Below are positions 27,570 to 35,481 of a stretch of 64,000 bases of DNA, one piece after another. The notes under the pieces are model-generated. The model made no database searches. It saw nothing but the letters and a program-made list of their open reading frames with translations, and was not told where the DNA came from. The position numbers and the translations under genes were made by a program. Numbering within the stretch: the first letter of the stretch is position 1; each line of letters begins with the position of its first letter. The stretch comes from Burkholderiaceae bacterium (GTDB lineage Bacteria; Pseudomonadota; Gammaproteobacteria; Burkholderiales; Burkholderiaceae_E): positions 186,001 through 250,000 of the forward strand of contig JACKLP010000003.1 of assembly GCA_024235875.1 (NCBI GenBank). Reading direction: 5' to 3'.

Positions 27570-28778
27570 ATGCGGACGGGTGTAGCGGAATTTCAATCGG
27601 AGAGGCTGCGGCAAGCGCGGCAGGCTCGCGGCTTGACGCAAGTTGCACTTGGAAAGCTGATCGGTCGATCATCGGGAACGGTATCCAAGTGGGAGAAGGG
27701 CGATCAAGCGCCTGAGTCGGATGCCCTGGCTCGGCTAGCGTCGCAATTGGCACTGCCAATTGCCTGGTTCTTGAAGCCGCTCCCAGACTTCGGGTCTAGG
27801 CCTGCCTTTAACCGTAGCCTTGCTGCCGCGACGCGGGAGGCGCAAGTCGGTGCCGCGATTCGACTGCAATGGTTGAATGAAGTCAGTCTGTCTCTGCAAG
27901 AGTGGGTCGATTGGCCGAAGGTGAATGTTCCGGAGTTTGGCTCTGGAGACTATCGACAGCATGATGATGCGTTGATCGAGTCTGCTGCGCTCAAGTGCCG
28001 GGATCACTGGAAGCTCGGGCTAGGGCCAGTGTCGGATGTTGTGCTCGCGATGGAAAACGCCGGTGTCGTTTTCGTGCGAGAAGAGCTTGGGTACGCCAAG
28101 ATGGATGGCTCGTCGCGGTGGTTCGCGACGGACGATCGACCATATGTTCTATTGGCGTCTGACAAGGCCAACGGAATCAGGAATCGATTTGATGCATCGC
28201 ACGAGCTGGCCCACTTGGTACTTCATCGTCAGCTTGAAGGGATAGATCACATCAAGCGACATGCGGAAATCGAGCGCCAAGCAAACCACTTCGCGGGCGC
28301 CTTTCTCTTGCCGGCTGAATCATTTGGGGCGGAGGTCTCTCGGCCGAGTCTGGACACGTTCTTGGCGCTGAAGCCTCGATGGAAAGTCTCAATCGCTGCA
28401 ATGATTGTTCGGTGCTCGCAATTGGGGATCGTAGACGAGTCCTACGCGACTCGCCTGTGGAAAAACTACAGCGCGCGGGGATGGCGGCGCGGCGAGCCGC
28501 TAGACGAACAGTACCCATTTGAGCCTGTCCGTTTGCTTCCGCGTGCCGTTGCGATGCTCCTCTCCGATGGAGGGTTTACGCCGCCGAGGATTCTGGAGTT
28601 GCTCGGCTTAGGCCCGAGTGACGGCGAGAGCCTATGCGGATTGCCGGAAAGGTTCTTCTCGGAAGATGGGTCGACTCCCGTGCTTGCGAGCATCCGGTTT
28701 CGACGAGAAGGGCCGAGAGGAGCTGTGCCGTTCTCCTCGAAGAGCGCAGACATCGTGAACTTCCCCGGTGAGCGATAA
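27570..28778 (+). CDS. XRE regulator fused to ImmA/IrrE metallopeptidase
   Basis: This 402-aa protein has an N-terminal HTH_3 domain (about 10-65: LRQARQARGLTQVALGKLIG, SGTVSKWEKGDQAPES) and a central M78 (ImmA/IrrE) peptidase domain with zinc motif HELAHLVLH (about 210-218) and further acid residues in the following helix (IERQANHFAGAFLLP). The C-terminal about 120 residues are unknown. Relatives cleave repressors or act in stress, phage or toxin-antitoxin control. The DNA-binding domain suggests it regulates the pair, and the peptidase may cut the upstream protein. Its stop abuts primase remnant C. Confidence 0.92.
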   Translation: MRTGVAEFQSERLRQARQARGLTQVALGKLIGRSSGTVSKWEKGDQAPESDALARLASQLALPIAWFLKPLPDFGSRPAFNRSLAAATREAQVGAAIRLQWLNEVSLSLQEWVDWPKVNVPEFGSGDYRQHDDALIESAALKCRDHWKLGLGPVSDVVLAMENAGVVFVREELGYAKMDGSSRWFATDDRPYVLLASDKANGIRNRFDASHELAHLVLHRQLEGIDHIKRHAEIERQANHFAGAFLLPAESFGAEVSRPSLDTFLALKPRWKVSIAAMIVRCSQLGIVDESYATRLWKNYSARGWRRGEPLDEQYPFEPVRLLPRAVAMLLSDGGFTPPRILELLGLGPSDGESLCGLPERFFSEDGSTPVLASIRFRREGPRGAVPFSSKSADIVNFPGER

Positions 28779-29566
28779 CGGCCGCTGCTTCGAGGCGATC
28801 GCGGCGCAGTACAGCGACTCACCGCTGATCCTTGACGAGCTTGGGATGCTCGACGCGAAAGCGGCTAGGAACGTGTCCCATGTGCTCGCGGAAGGGGCGT
28901 CGAAGGGGCGGCTTGCTCGAACGGCGACGCTCAAGGATCAGCAGAGCTGGCGTGTGCTGTTGCTATCGAGTGGCGAGGTCGGCTTCGGTGATCTGGCCCG
29001 GGAGGCAGGCGGCCGATTGCAGGCCGGGCAGGAGGCGCGCTTCGCGGAGATACCGGCGTATGCGGAGGCCGGACTGCGAATGCTGGTCGATTGACATGAC
29101 GACGTGAGCCGGCTCGCACGGCGCCGCGTGCGGGAGTTGGCGCGGGAGTCGTCGCCGGCGGATGCCTCCGGGCAGGTGGTGCGTTGGTTCGGCCTGGTGG
29201 TGGCGGGCAGCGAGCTCGCCACCCGCGGCGGGTTGACGGGTTGGCCGACGGGCGCGGCCTAGGCGGCGACGCGGCTCTGGCCAATCGGAAGAGCGCGACA
29301 TGCTGCGGCAAGTGCAGAGATTTCTGGAGATGCACGGCGTCACGGTTCGAGTGGACGATTGGACCGGCGATGATCGTGCGCCGAAGACGCTCAATTGAGC
29401 GGGCTTCCGGAAGATCGAGCACAACGGGCGCGAGATGTCTGACGATGCAGGGTATCTCGCGGCCGGCGGCGGCGAGAAGATGACGCAGGACCAAGCCGAG
29501 GAATCGCAGTGCACGTTCTACGTGCTGCTGGAGGTGTTTCGGCGTGAGTTGTGCGCCGGCACCCAA
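28779..29566 (+). pseudogene. Primase-helicase 3' remnant C
   Basis: The longest remnant runs parallel to primase-helicase positions about 20780-21695. It includes Walker B (SPLILDELGMLDAK) but no Walker A. It has an internal deletion of about 100 bp (around 29075), a TGA at 29092-29094, an in-frame TAG near 29260 and further frame changes, so it cannot encode a working protein. The match ends near CGGCGTGAGTTGTGCGCCGG. A frame of about 100 codons (to 29094) is still open but lacks the ATP-binding motif. Confidence 0.92.
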
Positions 29567-29584
29567 AGTGTGTAAGACCCAGAA

Positions 29585-30163
29585 TTATCCTTCTCTGCGG
29601 CTGGCATCGCGGAGATCGCACAGAACGTCTTCCGGAGTAACCGAGTCAACTAGCTCATCGAAGTCGTTCAGCATCTGCCGTATCCAGATGGCCGAGCTGT
29701 CGACTGAAAACCCAATGTCGCGCGTTCGATTGTTGAAGTGAGCAAAAGATATGTCGGTGCCAATTACATCAGCGCGACCAGCAAGCTCCTGCTTGGACAT
29801 GGGTATTCGGAGCCTCGCGATATTCCGTCTGAAGGCCTCCGCCTGGCCATGCAGTCGATCCGAAAGGCATCGCTTTGCGCGCCCAGTGGACAGCGTCCGC
29901 ACCACTTCGAAAGCCCCCAAGACCCAGAACCAAGTCTTGGAGTAGATCTGACCGAGACTGTAGCCGTTCATGCCGCCCTCTTCCGAGAAAGAGCTATCGA
30001 GCAGTGGCCGAATCTCGTTGCCTAGGCTCCGAAGCGCATCGACCTGCAATTGCGTATAAGTGGAGAAGCGCAACAGCGGTTGCTGCGCGAGCATCTCCTC
30101 GATGGTTGACGCCCCGGGAATGGCCTCGTCGCCGTAGTCTCGGCGTCGGGTTTCGCTACTCAC
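29585..30163 (-). CDS. Hypothetical cargo protein
   Basis: This 192-aa protein is read from a GTG at 30163 with GGGGAGG 5 bp upstream. The open frame continues to 30442, but the extra 93 codons lack a start signal and look like spacer. The product is helical and charged, with no signal peptide or catalytic motif I recognise (FSTYTQLQVDALRSLGNEIR, GQIYSKTWFWVLGAFEVVRT, and a C-terminal VTPEDVLCDLRDASRREG). It is divergent from the NYN-domain gene with 293 bp between them, and is probably a companion of that gene. Confidence 0.72.
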   Translation of the reverse strand: MSSETRRRDYGDEAIPGASTIEEMLAQQPLLRFSTYTQLQVDALRSLGNEIRPLLDSSFSEEGGMNGYSLGQIYSKTWFWVLGAFEVVRTLSTGRAKRCLSDRLHGQAEAFRRNIARLRIPMSKQELAGRADVIGTDISFAHFNNRTRDIGFSVDSSAIWIRQMLNDFDELVDSVTPEDVLCDLRDASRREG

Positions 30164-30456
30164 TGCAGCCTCCCCGAATGAGTGGTGCCTTTCCCGTCCG
30201 GACGTCTTGTGACGTAGGGTGAGTTCGCAGCATTCGTGCAACTCCCTCTTCGTGGGACGGGTGGATGTGGCGATGCGGATCTGGCCGTAGCCCGAACGCG
30301 GCCGTATGTCGGTCAATTTGTAACATCTTGTGCCACCCCCTGGACAGCACGTGTTGATCGATGCAAGACTGCAGTTCGATATCCAATCTTGGTGACGGTA
30401 GGTTCCTATCCAAAGGGGGGTTCCCCCGCCTACCGAAGCCACCCTCCCCGCTCCCT

Positions 30457-31125
30457 ATGCGCTATGCGATCCAGATAGATGCTGGCTATCTGCGTGCGCG
30501 GTTCATAACTGGCCGGCTCGGGGTCTTCGACGCATGTGCTGTCCGACGTTTCGTCGATGTAGTGTCGGCCGCTCCGGAGCTGTGCGAGCATGATCTGTAT
30601 CGAGTCTACTTCTACGACGCGACCCCACTAGGGGGAAGCAAGCCGAAGCCTTTGTGCAACGGCACGGAGAAGATTGACTTCTCTTCGAGTGAAAGCTTTG
30701 ACATCAACTCCAAGCTGCATGCCGAGTTGGAGTCAGTAGACTTTGTCGCGCTCCGCATGGGGAAGACCGCGTTTCGCGGTTGGGCCATCAAGAAGGGCAA
30801 GATGGCTAGCATTCTTCAAAGCCGCGGCCCGAGCGTGAACCTCGTAACGGGCGACTTCCAACCTGTCGTCAGTCAGAAGGGGGTCGATCTCCGTGTGGGT
30901 TTGGACATTGCTGCTCTGGCTCTAAAGCGGCACGTCGATATCGTCGTGCTTGTGACCGGGGATTCGGATTTCGTGCCCGCTTTGAAGTTCGCCAGACGAG
31001 AAGGTCTTCAAACGTACCTCGTTCAGATCGATGGCGCATCGGTTCCCCAGGGACAGACGTCTAGGGAGTTGGCACAGCATATCGACAAGAACGTCAGGAT
31101 CGCAGCGGCAGATCTGCACGGTTAG
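30457..31125 (+). CDS. NYN-domain (LabA/DUF88-like) nuclease
   Basis: This 222-aa PIN-like endonuclease candidate begins MRYAIQIDAGYLRARF with the first acidic residue (IQIDAGY). The core includes VDLRVGLDIAALALKRHVDI and VLVTGDSDFVPALKFARREG, matching the NYN pattern of D, K(G/D)D and TGDSDF. The usual KG.D motif appears as QKGVDLRVGLD. NYN proteins cut RNA, and several act in phage defence or RNA turnover. The ATG at 30457 is chosen because conservation starts there. It is the last gene before the right end region. Confidence 0.88.
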   Translation: MRYAIQIDAGYLRARFITGRLGVFDACAVRRFVDVVSAAPELCEHDLYRVYFYDATPLGGSKPKPLCNGTEKIDFSSSESFDINSKLHAELESVDFVALRMGKTAFRGWAIKKGKMASILQSRGPSVNLVTGDFQPVVSQKGVDLRVGLDIAALALKRHVDIVVLVTGDSDFVPALKFARREGLQTYLVQIDGASVPQGQTSRELAQHIDKNVRIAAADLHG

Positions 31126-31392
31126 CGATCCCATTGTTTGATCGCTGTCGCGGTGTCACTGCGATCATTGTCCAGCGCTTGGCAACGGCACTGATTGACT
31201 GGTGGGCGCTATTGCACCTTGCGTTGCTCGGAGAGCATCGGGTGCAAAGGACGGTCGGTAGGTGCAGATGCCCTCTCAGCGTTTGGCGATACGCGAAAAC
31301 GGAATACCGCCAGGTCGCATTCCGCGCTTGCCGCGATGTTGCCGTAGCGAGAACGATGGGCTAATGCAGTGCTTCCCGCAGAACCGGGGCGA

Positions 31393-31505
31393 TGTTCCCG
31401 CTCGTAGCGGGAACACGCTGTAATCCAGGTGGCAGACCGGGAACACGCAAAGCCAATCCCCATGCGGCTTTCCACGATGTGTTCCCGTTGTTCCCGCTGT
31501 TCCCG
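31393..31505. repeat. Right iteron cluster (six CGGGAACA)
   Basis: CGGGAACA is found at 31408 and 31438 on the plus strand and inverted at 31393, 31480, 31489 and 31498. TGTTCCCGCT (31393-31402) and AGCGGGAACA (31406-31415) form a perfect 10-bp palindrome around CGT. As reverse complement, 31405-31510 resembles the left cluster, including the 19-mer CGGGAACAGCGGGAACAAC and a 39-bp block with about 85% identity. The two clusters are therefore homologous and inverted. Confidence 0.85.
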
Positions 31506-31650
31506 GTACTTTCCGAGTGCTGGCCACGGATCGTGAACGGGCCGAGTTGTAACACGCAATTTTTTCGGAACGCCTCTGCGTTCCGCGGCTCCTTCTGTCG
31601 AGTCTCACGCGACGCGGCCGCGGCCGGTACCTTGGTGCGTCCGGCGCCCG

Positions 31651-31664
31651 TTGACCCCATGGGT
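31651..31664 (+). repeat. Right copy of the int-proximal repeat
   Basis: TTGACCCCATGGGT is identical to 10687-10700 near int and in the same orientation. Beyond 14 bp the sequences still share CCCCAT. Lying 55 bp before the right core, it fits an arm-type binding site. Confidence 0.6.
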
Positions 31665-31714
31665 CGCCCCATCACAGGCTCAGGTGCCCGGAAACCCGCA
31701 TGAATCCTTGATTT

Positions 31715-32176
31715 CTACTTTCTGTATCGGGAAGTAGATCCGTCGAGCCGTGCGAGCGTCGCCTGGTCGCGCCGGCCGGCGTAGTACTTGTCGATGGCCG
31801 CGGCGAACGGCGCGTCGGCCTCGGCCACGATCTCGAACAGCGTCATCGACGAGCAGAACTTGAGATCGTCGGGCGTGCCGAAGATCTCACGGGCGCTGCG
31901 GCCGACGACCTCGTTCACGAGCCGCGTGCACGCAAGCAGGCGCGGGCCCAGGACCGGGTGGCGCAGATAGGCACGCGCCTCATCGAGATCGCGGATCGCA
32001 TATCGGCGGGCCATGCCACTGTGCCCGAGCCCGGCGATCTGCGGGAACACGAACCACATCCAGTGTGAGCGCTTGCTCCCAGCTGAAAGCTCGTCGACGA
32101 CGCGCGCGTGACAATCGGCCTGTGCACGCACGAAGCGATCGAGATCGTACGGATCGGCGGGTCCAGTTGGGCTCAT
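31715..32176 (-). CDS. DUF1810 family protein, C-terminus remade by insertion
   Basis: This 153-aa protein is typical of DUF1810 (YLRRFVRAQ-type start: YDLDRFVRAQADCHARVVDE, then KRSHWMWFVFPQIAGLG, HPVLGPRLLACTRLV, DDLKFCSSMTLFEI). The function is unknown. Its last codons read through the attR core (STSRYRK) and stop at TAG 31715-31717, which lies in the element. At the uninterrupted site the frame would read RYRSD and stop at a TGA in mnmE (10539-10541), so the two genes were convergent and overlapped by 26 bp. The element has thus changed the last two residues. Confidence 0.9.
   Translation of the reverse strand: MSPTGPADPYDLDRFVRAQADCHARVVDELSAGSKRSHWMWFVFPQIAGLGHSGMARRYAIRDLDEARAYLRHPVLGPRLLACTRLVNEVVGRSAREIFGTPDDLKFCSSMTLFEIVAEADAPFAAAIDKYYAGRRDQATLARLDGSTSRYRK
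31720..31737 (+). repeat. attR core repeat
   Basis: TTCTGTATCGGGAAGTAG repeats the last 18 bp of mnmE with one mismatch (G for A at position 12). It marks the right edge of the element and supplies the last sense codons of the neighbouring DUF1810 gene on the opposite strand. Confidence 0.93.
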
Positions 32177-32219
32177 GATCGGGGGTTTCCGATGGCATCA
32201 TAGTCGCAGGAACCACCGG

Positions 32220-33881
32220 ATGCACAAGAGCGCCCCGCCCAGCGACGGACCCGAGATGGAACGGCACCGCCGCCGGGTGTCTTCCCTTTGCAGTTCGGCC
32301 TGCTATCCGCATCCGGCAACGGACATCGAGCATATCGAGACCCACATCTCCGACGTGCTGCTGGCCGGGGACTACGCCTACAAGCTCAAGAAGCCGGTTG
32401 CGCTCGGATTCCTCGACTTCACCACGCTCGCGGCACGCCGGCATTTCTGCCATGAGGAGCTGCGCCTGAACCGGCGCACCGCACCGCGCCTCTACCAGGC
32501 GGTCGTGGCCTTGCGGGCGACATCCCAGGGCCTTCGTTGGGACGCCGATGCCGACCCGGTGCCCGGGTCGGAGAAGTCCGAGGGTGCGAGCGAGGCCCTG
32601 GACTATGCGGTACGCATGCGTCGCTTTCCCGCCGAGGCACTGTTCGACGCGATGCTTCGGGCCGGAACACTGCGCGGCGTGCATGTGGACGCACTGGCGG
32701 CGCGGGTGGCGGCGTTCCACGAGACGGTGGCGCGCAGCACACCGGATGACCCGCACGGTCGCCCGGCCGAGGTGCTCGCCGCCGTGCGCCGGAACTTCGA
32801 GACCCTGCGCAACGCGCCGGTGGATGCCGCGACGCGGACGATCCTCGATTCACTTGAGCGATGGTCGGTGGCGCGCTACGAAACGCTCGCGCCGGTCCTT
32901 GCCGAGCGCAAGGCAGCCGGCTTCGTGCGTGAATGTCATGGCGATCTGCACAGCGGCAACATCGCCTGGGTCGACGACGATGCGATGCCCTTCGACTGCA
33001 TCGAGTTCAATGCGCCGTTTCGCTGGATCGACGTGGCCAGCGAGGTGGCCTTCGTCGTGATGGACCTGCAAGCGCACGGGCGTGCCGACCTGGCCGCCCG
33101 CTTCCTGGATCGCTGGCTCGAGGCGAGCGGTGACGATGCCGGCCTGGCCGTGCTCGATTGGTTCGCCGTGTATCGAGCGCTGGTACGGGCCGCCGTCGCT
33201 GCGATCCGCCTGTCGCAGGATGGGGTCGACGCCGCCACACGTGATGCCGAACTCGCGTCGATCGACCGCCATGTGGCGTTGGCCAAGTCATTGGCCTTGC
33301 CGCGGCATCCGGCCATCGTGATCACGCACGGCTTTTCGGGCTCGGGCAAGACCACGGCGGCGCAGCGTGTGGTCGAGGCCTTCGGCTCGGTGCGCGTGCG
33401 CTCCGACGTGGAGCGAAAGCGCCTCCATGGCCTGGCTCCGGACGCTGCCAGCGGATCATCGCCCGACGGCGGGATCTACACCGCGTCGGCGACCGACGCG
33501 ACCTATGCGCGGCTGGCCGAGCGGGTGCGATCCATCCTGGCGTCGGGACGGGTCGCGGTCGTCGATGCCAGCTTTCTGTCCTTGGCCCGGCGCGAGCGTT
33601 TCGCGTCATTGGCGCGCGAGAGCGGGTCGCCCTTCGCGATCCTGGAACTGAGTGCCGACGAGTCGACGCTTCGTGAGCGGATTCGTCGACGCGGTGCGAT
33701 CGGCAACGATGCCTCGGAGGCGACCGAGGCCGTCCTGGCGCGCCAGCTCGCCCATGCGGATCCGCTCACGCAGGCGGAGCGGGCTTGCAGCGTGCGCGTC
33801 GACGGCGACGACGATCGATGGCTGGCAGCACTTGGCGAACGCCTTGGCCGGCATCTAGACGGGCAGGCCGTTGCCCGTTGA
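32220..33881 (+). CDS. Bifunctional aminoglycoside phosphotransferase-like/ATP-binding protein
   Basis: This 553-aa protein has an N-terminal kinase-like domain (about 20-330) with THISDVLLAGDYAYKLKKPV and the catalytic loop CHGDLHSGNI followed by FDCIEFNAPFRWIDVASEVA. A C-terminal P-loop nucleotide kinase domain starts GFSGSGKTTAAQRV (about 370), with a VVDASFLS motif. This fusion is common in proteobacteria and its substrate is unknown; no antibiotic resistance role should be assumed. The ATG at 32220 has AGGA upstream. The 3' end overlaps the convergent ABC ATPase by 27 bp. Confidence 0.9.
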   Translation: MHKSAPPSDGPEMERHRRRVSSLCSSACYPHPATDIEHIETHISDVLLAGDYAYKLKKPVALGFLDFTTLAARRHFCHEELRLNRRTAPRLYQAVVALRATSQGLRWDADADPVPGSEKSEGASEALDYAVRMRRFPAEALFDAMLRAGTLRGVHVDALAARVAAFHETVARSTPDDPHGRPAEVLAAVRRNFETLRNAPVDAATRTILDSLERWSVARYETLAPVLAERKAAGFVRECHGDLHSGNIAWVDDDAMPFDCIEFNAPFRWIDVASEVAFVVMDLQAHGRADLAARFLDRWLEASGDDAGLAVLDWFAVYRALVRAAVAAIRLSQDGVDAATRDAELASIDRHVALAKSLALPRHPAIVITHGFSGSGKTTAAQRVVEAFGSVRVRSDVERKRLHGLAPDAASGSSPDGGIYTASATDATYARLAERVRSILASGRVAVVDASFLSLARRERFASLARESGSPFAILELSADESTLRERIRRRGAIGNDASEATEAVLARQLAHADPLTQAERACSVRVDGDDDRWLAALGERLGRHLDGQAVAR

Positions 33882-34691
33882 AGGCGCATCACCCATGTTG
33901 GCGAGGATGTCGCGCTTGAGCGATTCTTCGTCCTGGCGCTGGAGCGCATCGGCGACCCGATACTCGGCGGCCACGTGGCCGGGTGCGCGGAACACCAGGA
34001 TGCGATCGCCGATCGCGATGGCCTCGTCGATGGAATGGGTGACGAACACGCCGGTCTTGTGCGTTTCCTTGACCAGGCGGCGGAACTCCTCGCGCAGCCG
34101 GGCGCCGGTGAGCTCGTCGAGCGCGCTGAAGGGCTCGTCGCAAAGCAGGATCTCGGGATCGGTCGCGAAGGCGCGGGCGATGCTGACGCGCTGGCGCATC
34201 CCGCCCGACAGCGAATGCGGGTACTTGTGCGCGTGGGCGTCGAGGCCAAGCTGGCGAAGCCAGTCCATCGCAATGGCTTCGCGCTGCGCCTTGGGCATCT
34301 GGCGCAGCTCGAGCCCGTAGGCGACGTTGGCGAGTGCGCTGCGCCAGGGCATCAGCCGATCGTTCTGGAACACGACGCTGATCTTTCCCGCCAGTGCATC
34401 GAAGCGATGGAAAGGATCCACGCCGAGCACCGAGACACGCCCCGCGGTCGGCTCGATCAGCCCGATCAGCAGATTGAACATCGTGGACTTGCCGCAGCCG
34501 GTCTTGCCGACCACGGCAACGAGCTCGCCGCGCTCGATCGTCAGGCTCAGGTCGCGGGCCGCATAGTGGTCGCGCGCCTCGTCGCCGTCGAATCGCTTGG
34601 CGACGCCCTCGAAGCTCACGACGCTCGTGCCCGGGGTTGGCGTTGCGGCTGGCGCTGCGGCTGGCGCAGGCGTGGTTGCCCGAGTATTCAC
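33855..34691 (-). CDS. ABC transporter ATP-binding protein (nitrate/taurine type)
   Basis: This 278-aa ATPase has Walker A GKTGCGKST, signature LSGGMRQRVS, Walker B ILLCDEPFSALD and H-loop VTHSID, in the order of the SsuB/TauB class. The GTG at 34691 overlaps the stop of the permease gene. The long frame to 35378 is antisense to the permease and not used. The N-terminal about 25 residues are Ala/Pro/Thr-rich. It powers import with the permease and binding protein upstream. Confidence 0.93.
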   Translation of the reverse strand: MNTRATTPAPAAAPAATPTPGTSVVSFEGVAKRFDGDEARDHYAARDLSLTIERGELVAVVGKTGCGKSTMFNLLIGLIEPTAGRVSVLGVDPFHRFDALAGKISVVFQNDRLMPWRSALANVAYGLELRQMPKAQREAIAMDWLRQLGLDAHAHKYPHSLSGGMRQRVSIARAFATDPEILLCDEPFSALDELTGARLREEFRRLVKETHKTGVFVTHSIDEAIAIGDRILVFRAPGHVAAEYRVADALQRQDEESLKRDILANMGDAPSTGNGLPV

Positions 34692-35443
34692 AGGCTGCGC
34701 TCGGACTGCGCGCGATAGCGCAAGAGATAGGCTTCGAGCAGCGCGACGACCTTCTGCGACGTGATCACGAACAACACCAGCACCAGGGTCCAGGCGATCG
34801 CGCCGGCCATGTCGAACAGCTGCTGGCGCTGCAGCAACTCGTAGCCCACGCCGACTGTGGCCCCGACCAGTTCGGCCACGACCACCACGCGCGCGACATT
34901 GCCCAGGTTCACCTTCCATGCGGTCAGGACCCCGGGCACGATGCTCGGCACGATCAAGGTGCGGAACATGTCCCACTGGCTCGGTCGAAACGACAGCGAC
35001 ATCTCGACCAGGTCCTTGGACATCGCGCGGTAGGCGTCGTAGATCTGGAAGGCGAACGCGGGCAGGGTGGTCATCACGATGATGAACCAGATGCGGAACT
35101 CGGTGGACTTGAACCAGATGATCGAGATCACGACCCACGACAAGGCGGGGATTCCCTGGTTGAAGGTGAGCAAGGGATGGATGTAGCGCGCCGCACGCTC
35201 GGAGATGCCCATCCAGAGCGCAATCAGCGAACCGACGACGAAGGCGCCCGTCATGCCCAGCAGGATGCGCGCCGACGTGGCCAGCGCGCCGCGCAGTTGA
35301 TCGCCCTCGGTGAGAATCGACAGCAACTCGCGGCCGATCGCCAGCGTCGATGGAAAGAGAAAGGGCGGCAGGAACCATGCCGCCACTTCCCAGACGAGCA
35401 CCAGTACCAGCGCCGCGATCAGCGGTTCGCGCTGGATTCGCAT
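34688..35443 (-). CDS. ABC transporter permease (nitrate/taurine type)
   Basis: This 251-aa inner-membrane permease with about six membrane segments has the BPD_transp_1 region. The cytoplasmic EAA-like loop is EMSLSFRPSQWDMFRTLIVPSIVPGVLTAW, written here only as its general position (about 150-180). It starts MRIQREPLIAALVLVLVWEV. It lies 38 bp downstream of the binding-protein gene and overlaps the ATPase by GTGA, forming a three-gene importer. Confidence 0.93.
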   Translation of the reverse strand: MRIQREPLIAALVLVLVWEVAAWFLPPFLFPSTLAIGRELLSILTEGDQLRGALATSARILLGMTGAFVVGSLIALWMGISERAARYIHPLLTFNQGIPALSWVVISIIWFKSTEFRIWFIIVMTTLPAFAFQIYDAYRAMSKDLVEMSLSFRPSQWDMFRTLIVPSIVPGVLTAWKVNLGNVARVVVVAELVGATVGVGYELLQRQQLFDMAGAIAWTLVLVLFVITSQKVVALLEAYLLRYRAQSERSL

Positions 35444-35481
35444 CGGTGGCGGGATCCGGCGGACTTGGCCGGGCGCAGCGG

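Larger units (their letters stand above)
31126..31714. other. Non-coding right arm of the element
   Basis: This 589-bp stretch holds the second iteron cluster, the repeat TTGTCCAGCGCTTG (31168-31181) shared with the left arm, and TTGACCCCATGGGT (31651-31664) 55 bp before attR. No gene is supported: the open frame 31134-31364 and its neighbours have no ribosome binding site or similarity, and the minus-strand frames run through the repeats. Confidence 0.6.
10547..31737. mobile_element. Satellite-like integrative element in the mnmE 3' end
   Basis: About 21.2 kb lies between two 18-bp core repeats that differ at one base. It contains a P4-type integrase next to the left core, AlpA, an orphan tape-measure gene, a primase-helicase, paired iteron clusters near both ends, and cargo genes. 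The 3' end of mnmE (trmE) is a known target of integrases of the SGI1 type. No conjugation genes and no capsid, portal or terminase genes are recognisable, so a mobilisable satellite is more likely than a complete prophage or ICE. Confidence 0.92.

Noticed and set aside
31134..31364. 76-codon frame in the right arm
   Set aside because: No ribosome binding site, no similarity; overlaps repeats.
10547..31737. Complete prophage, ICE or CRISPR content in the element
   Set aside because: No head, portal, terminase, lysis, relaxase or coupling genes and no regularly spaced spacer arrays are visible.
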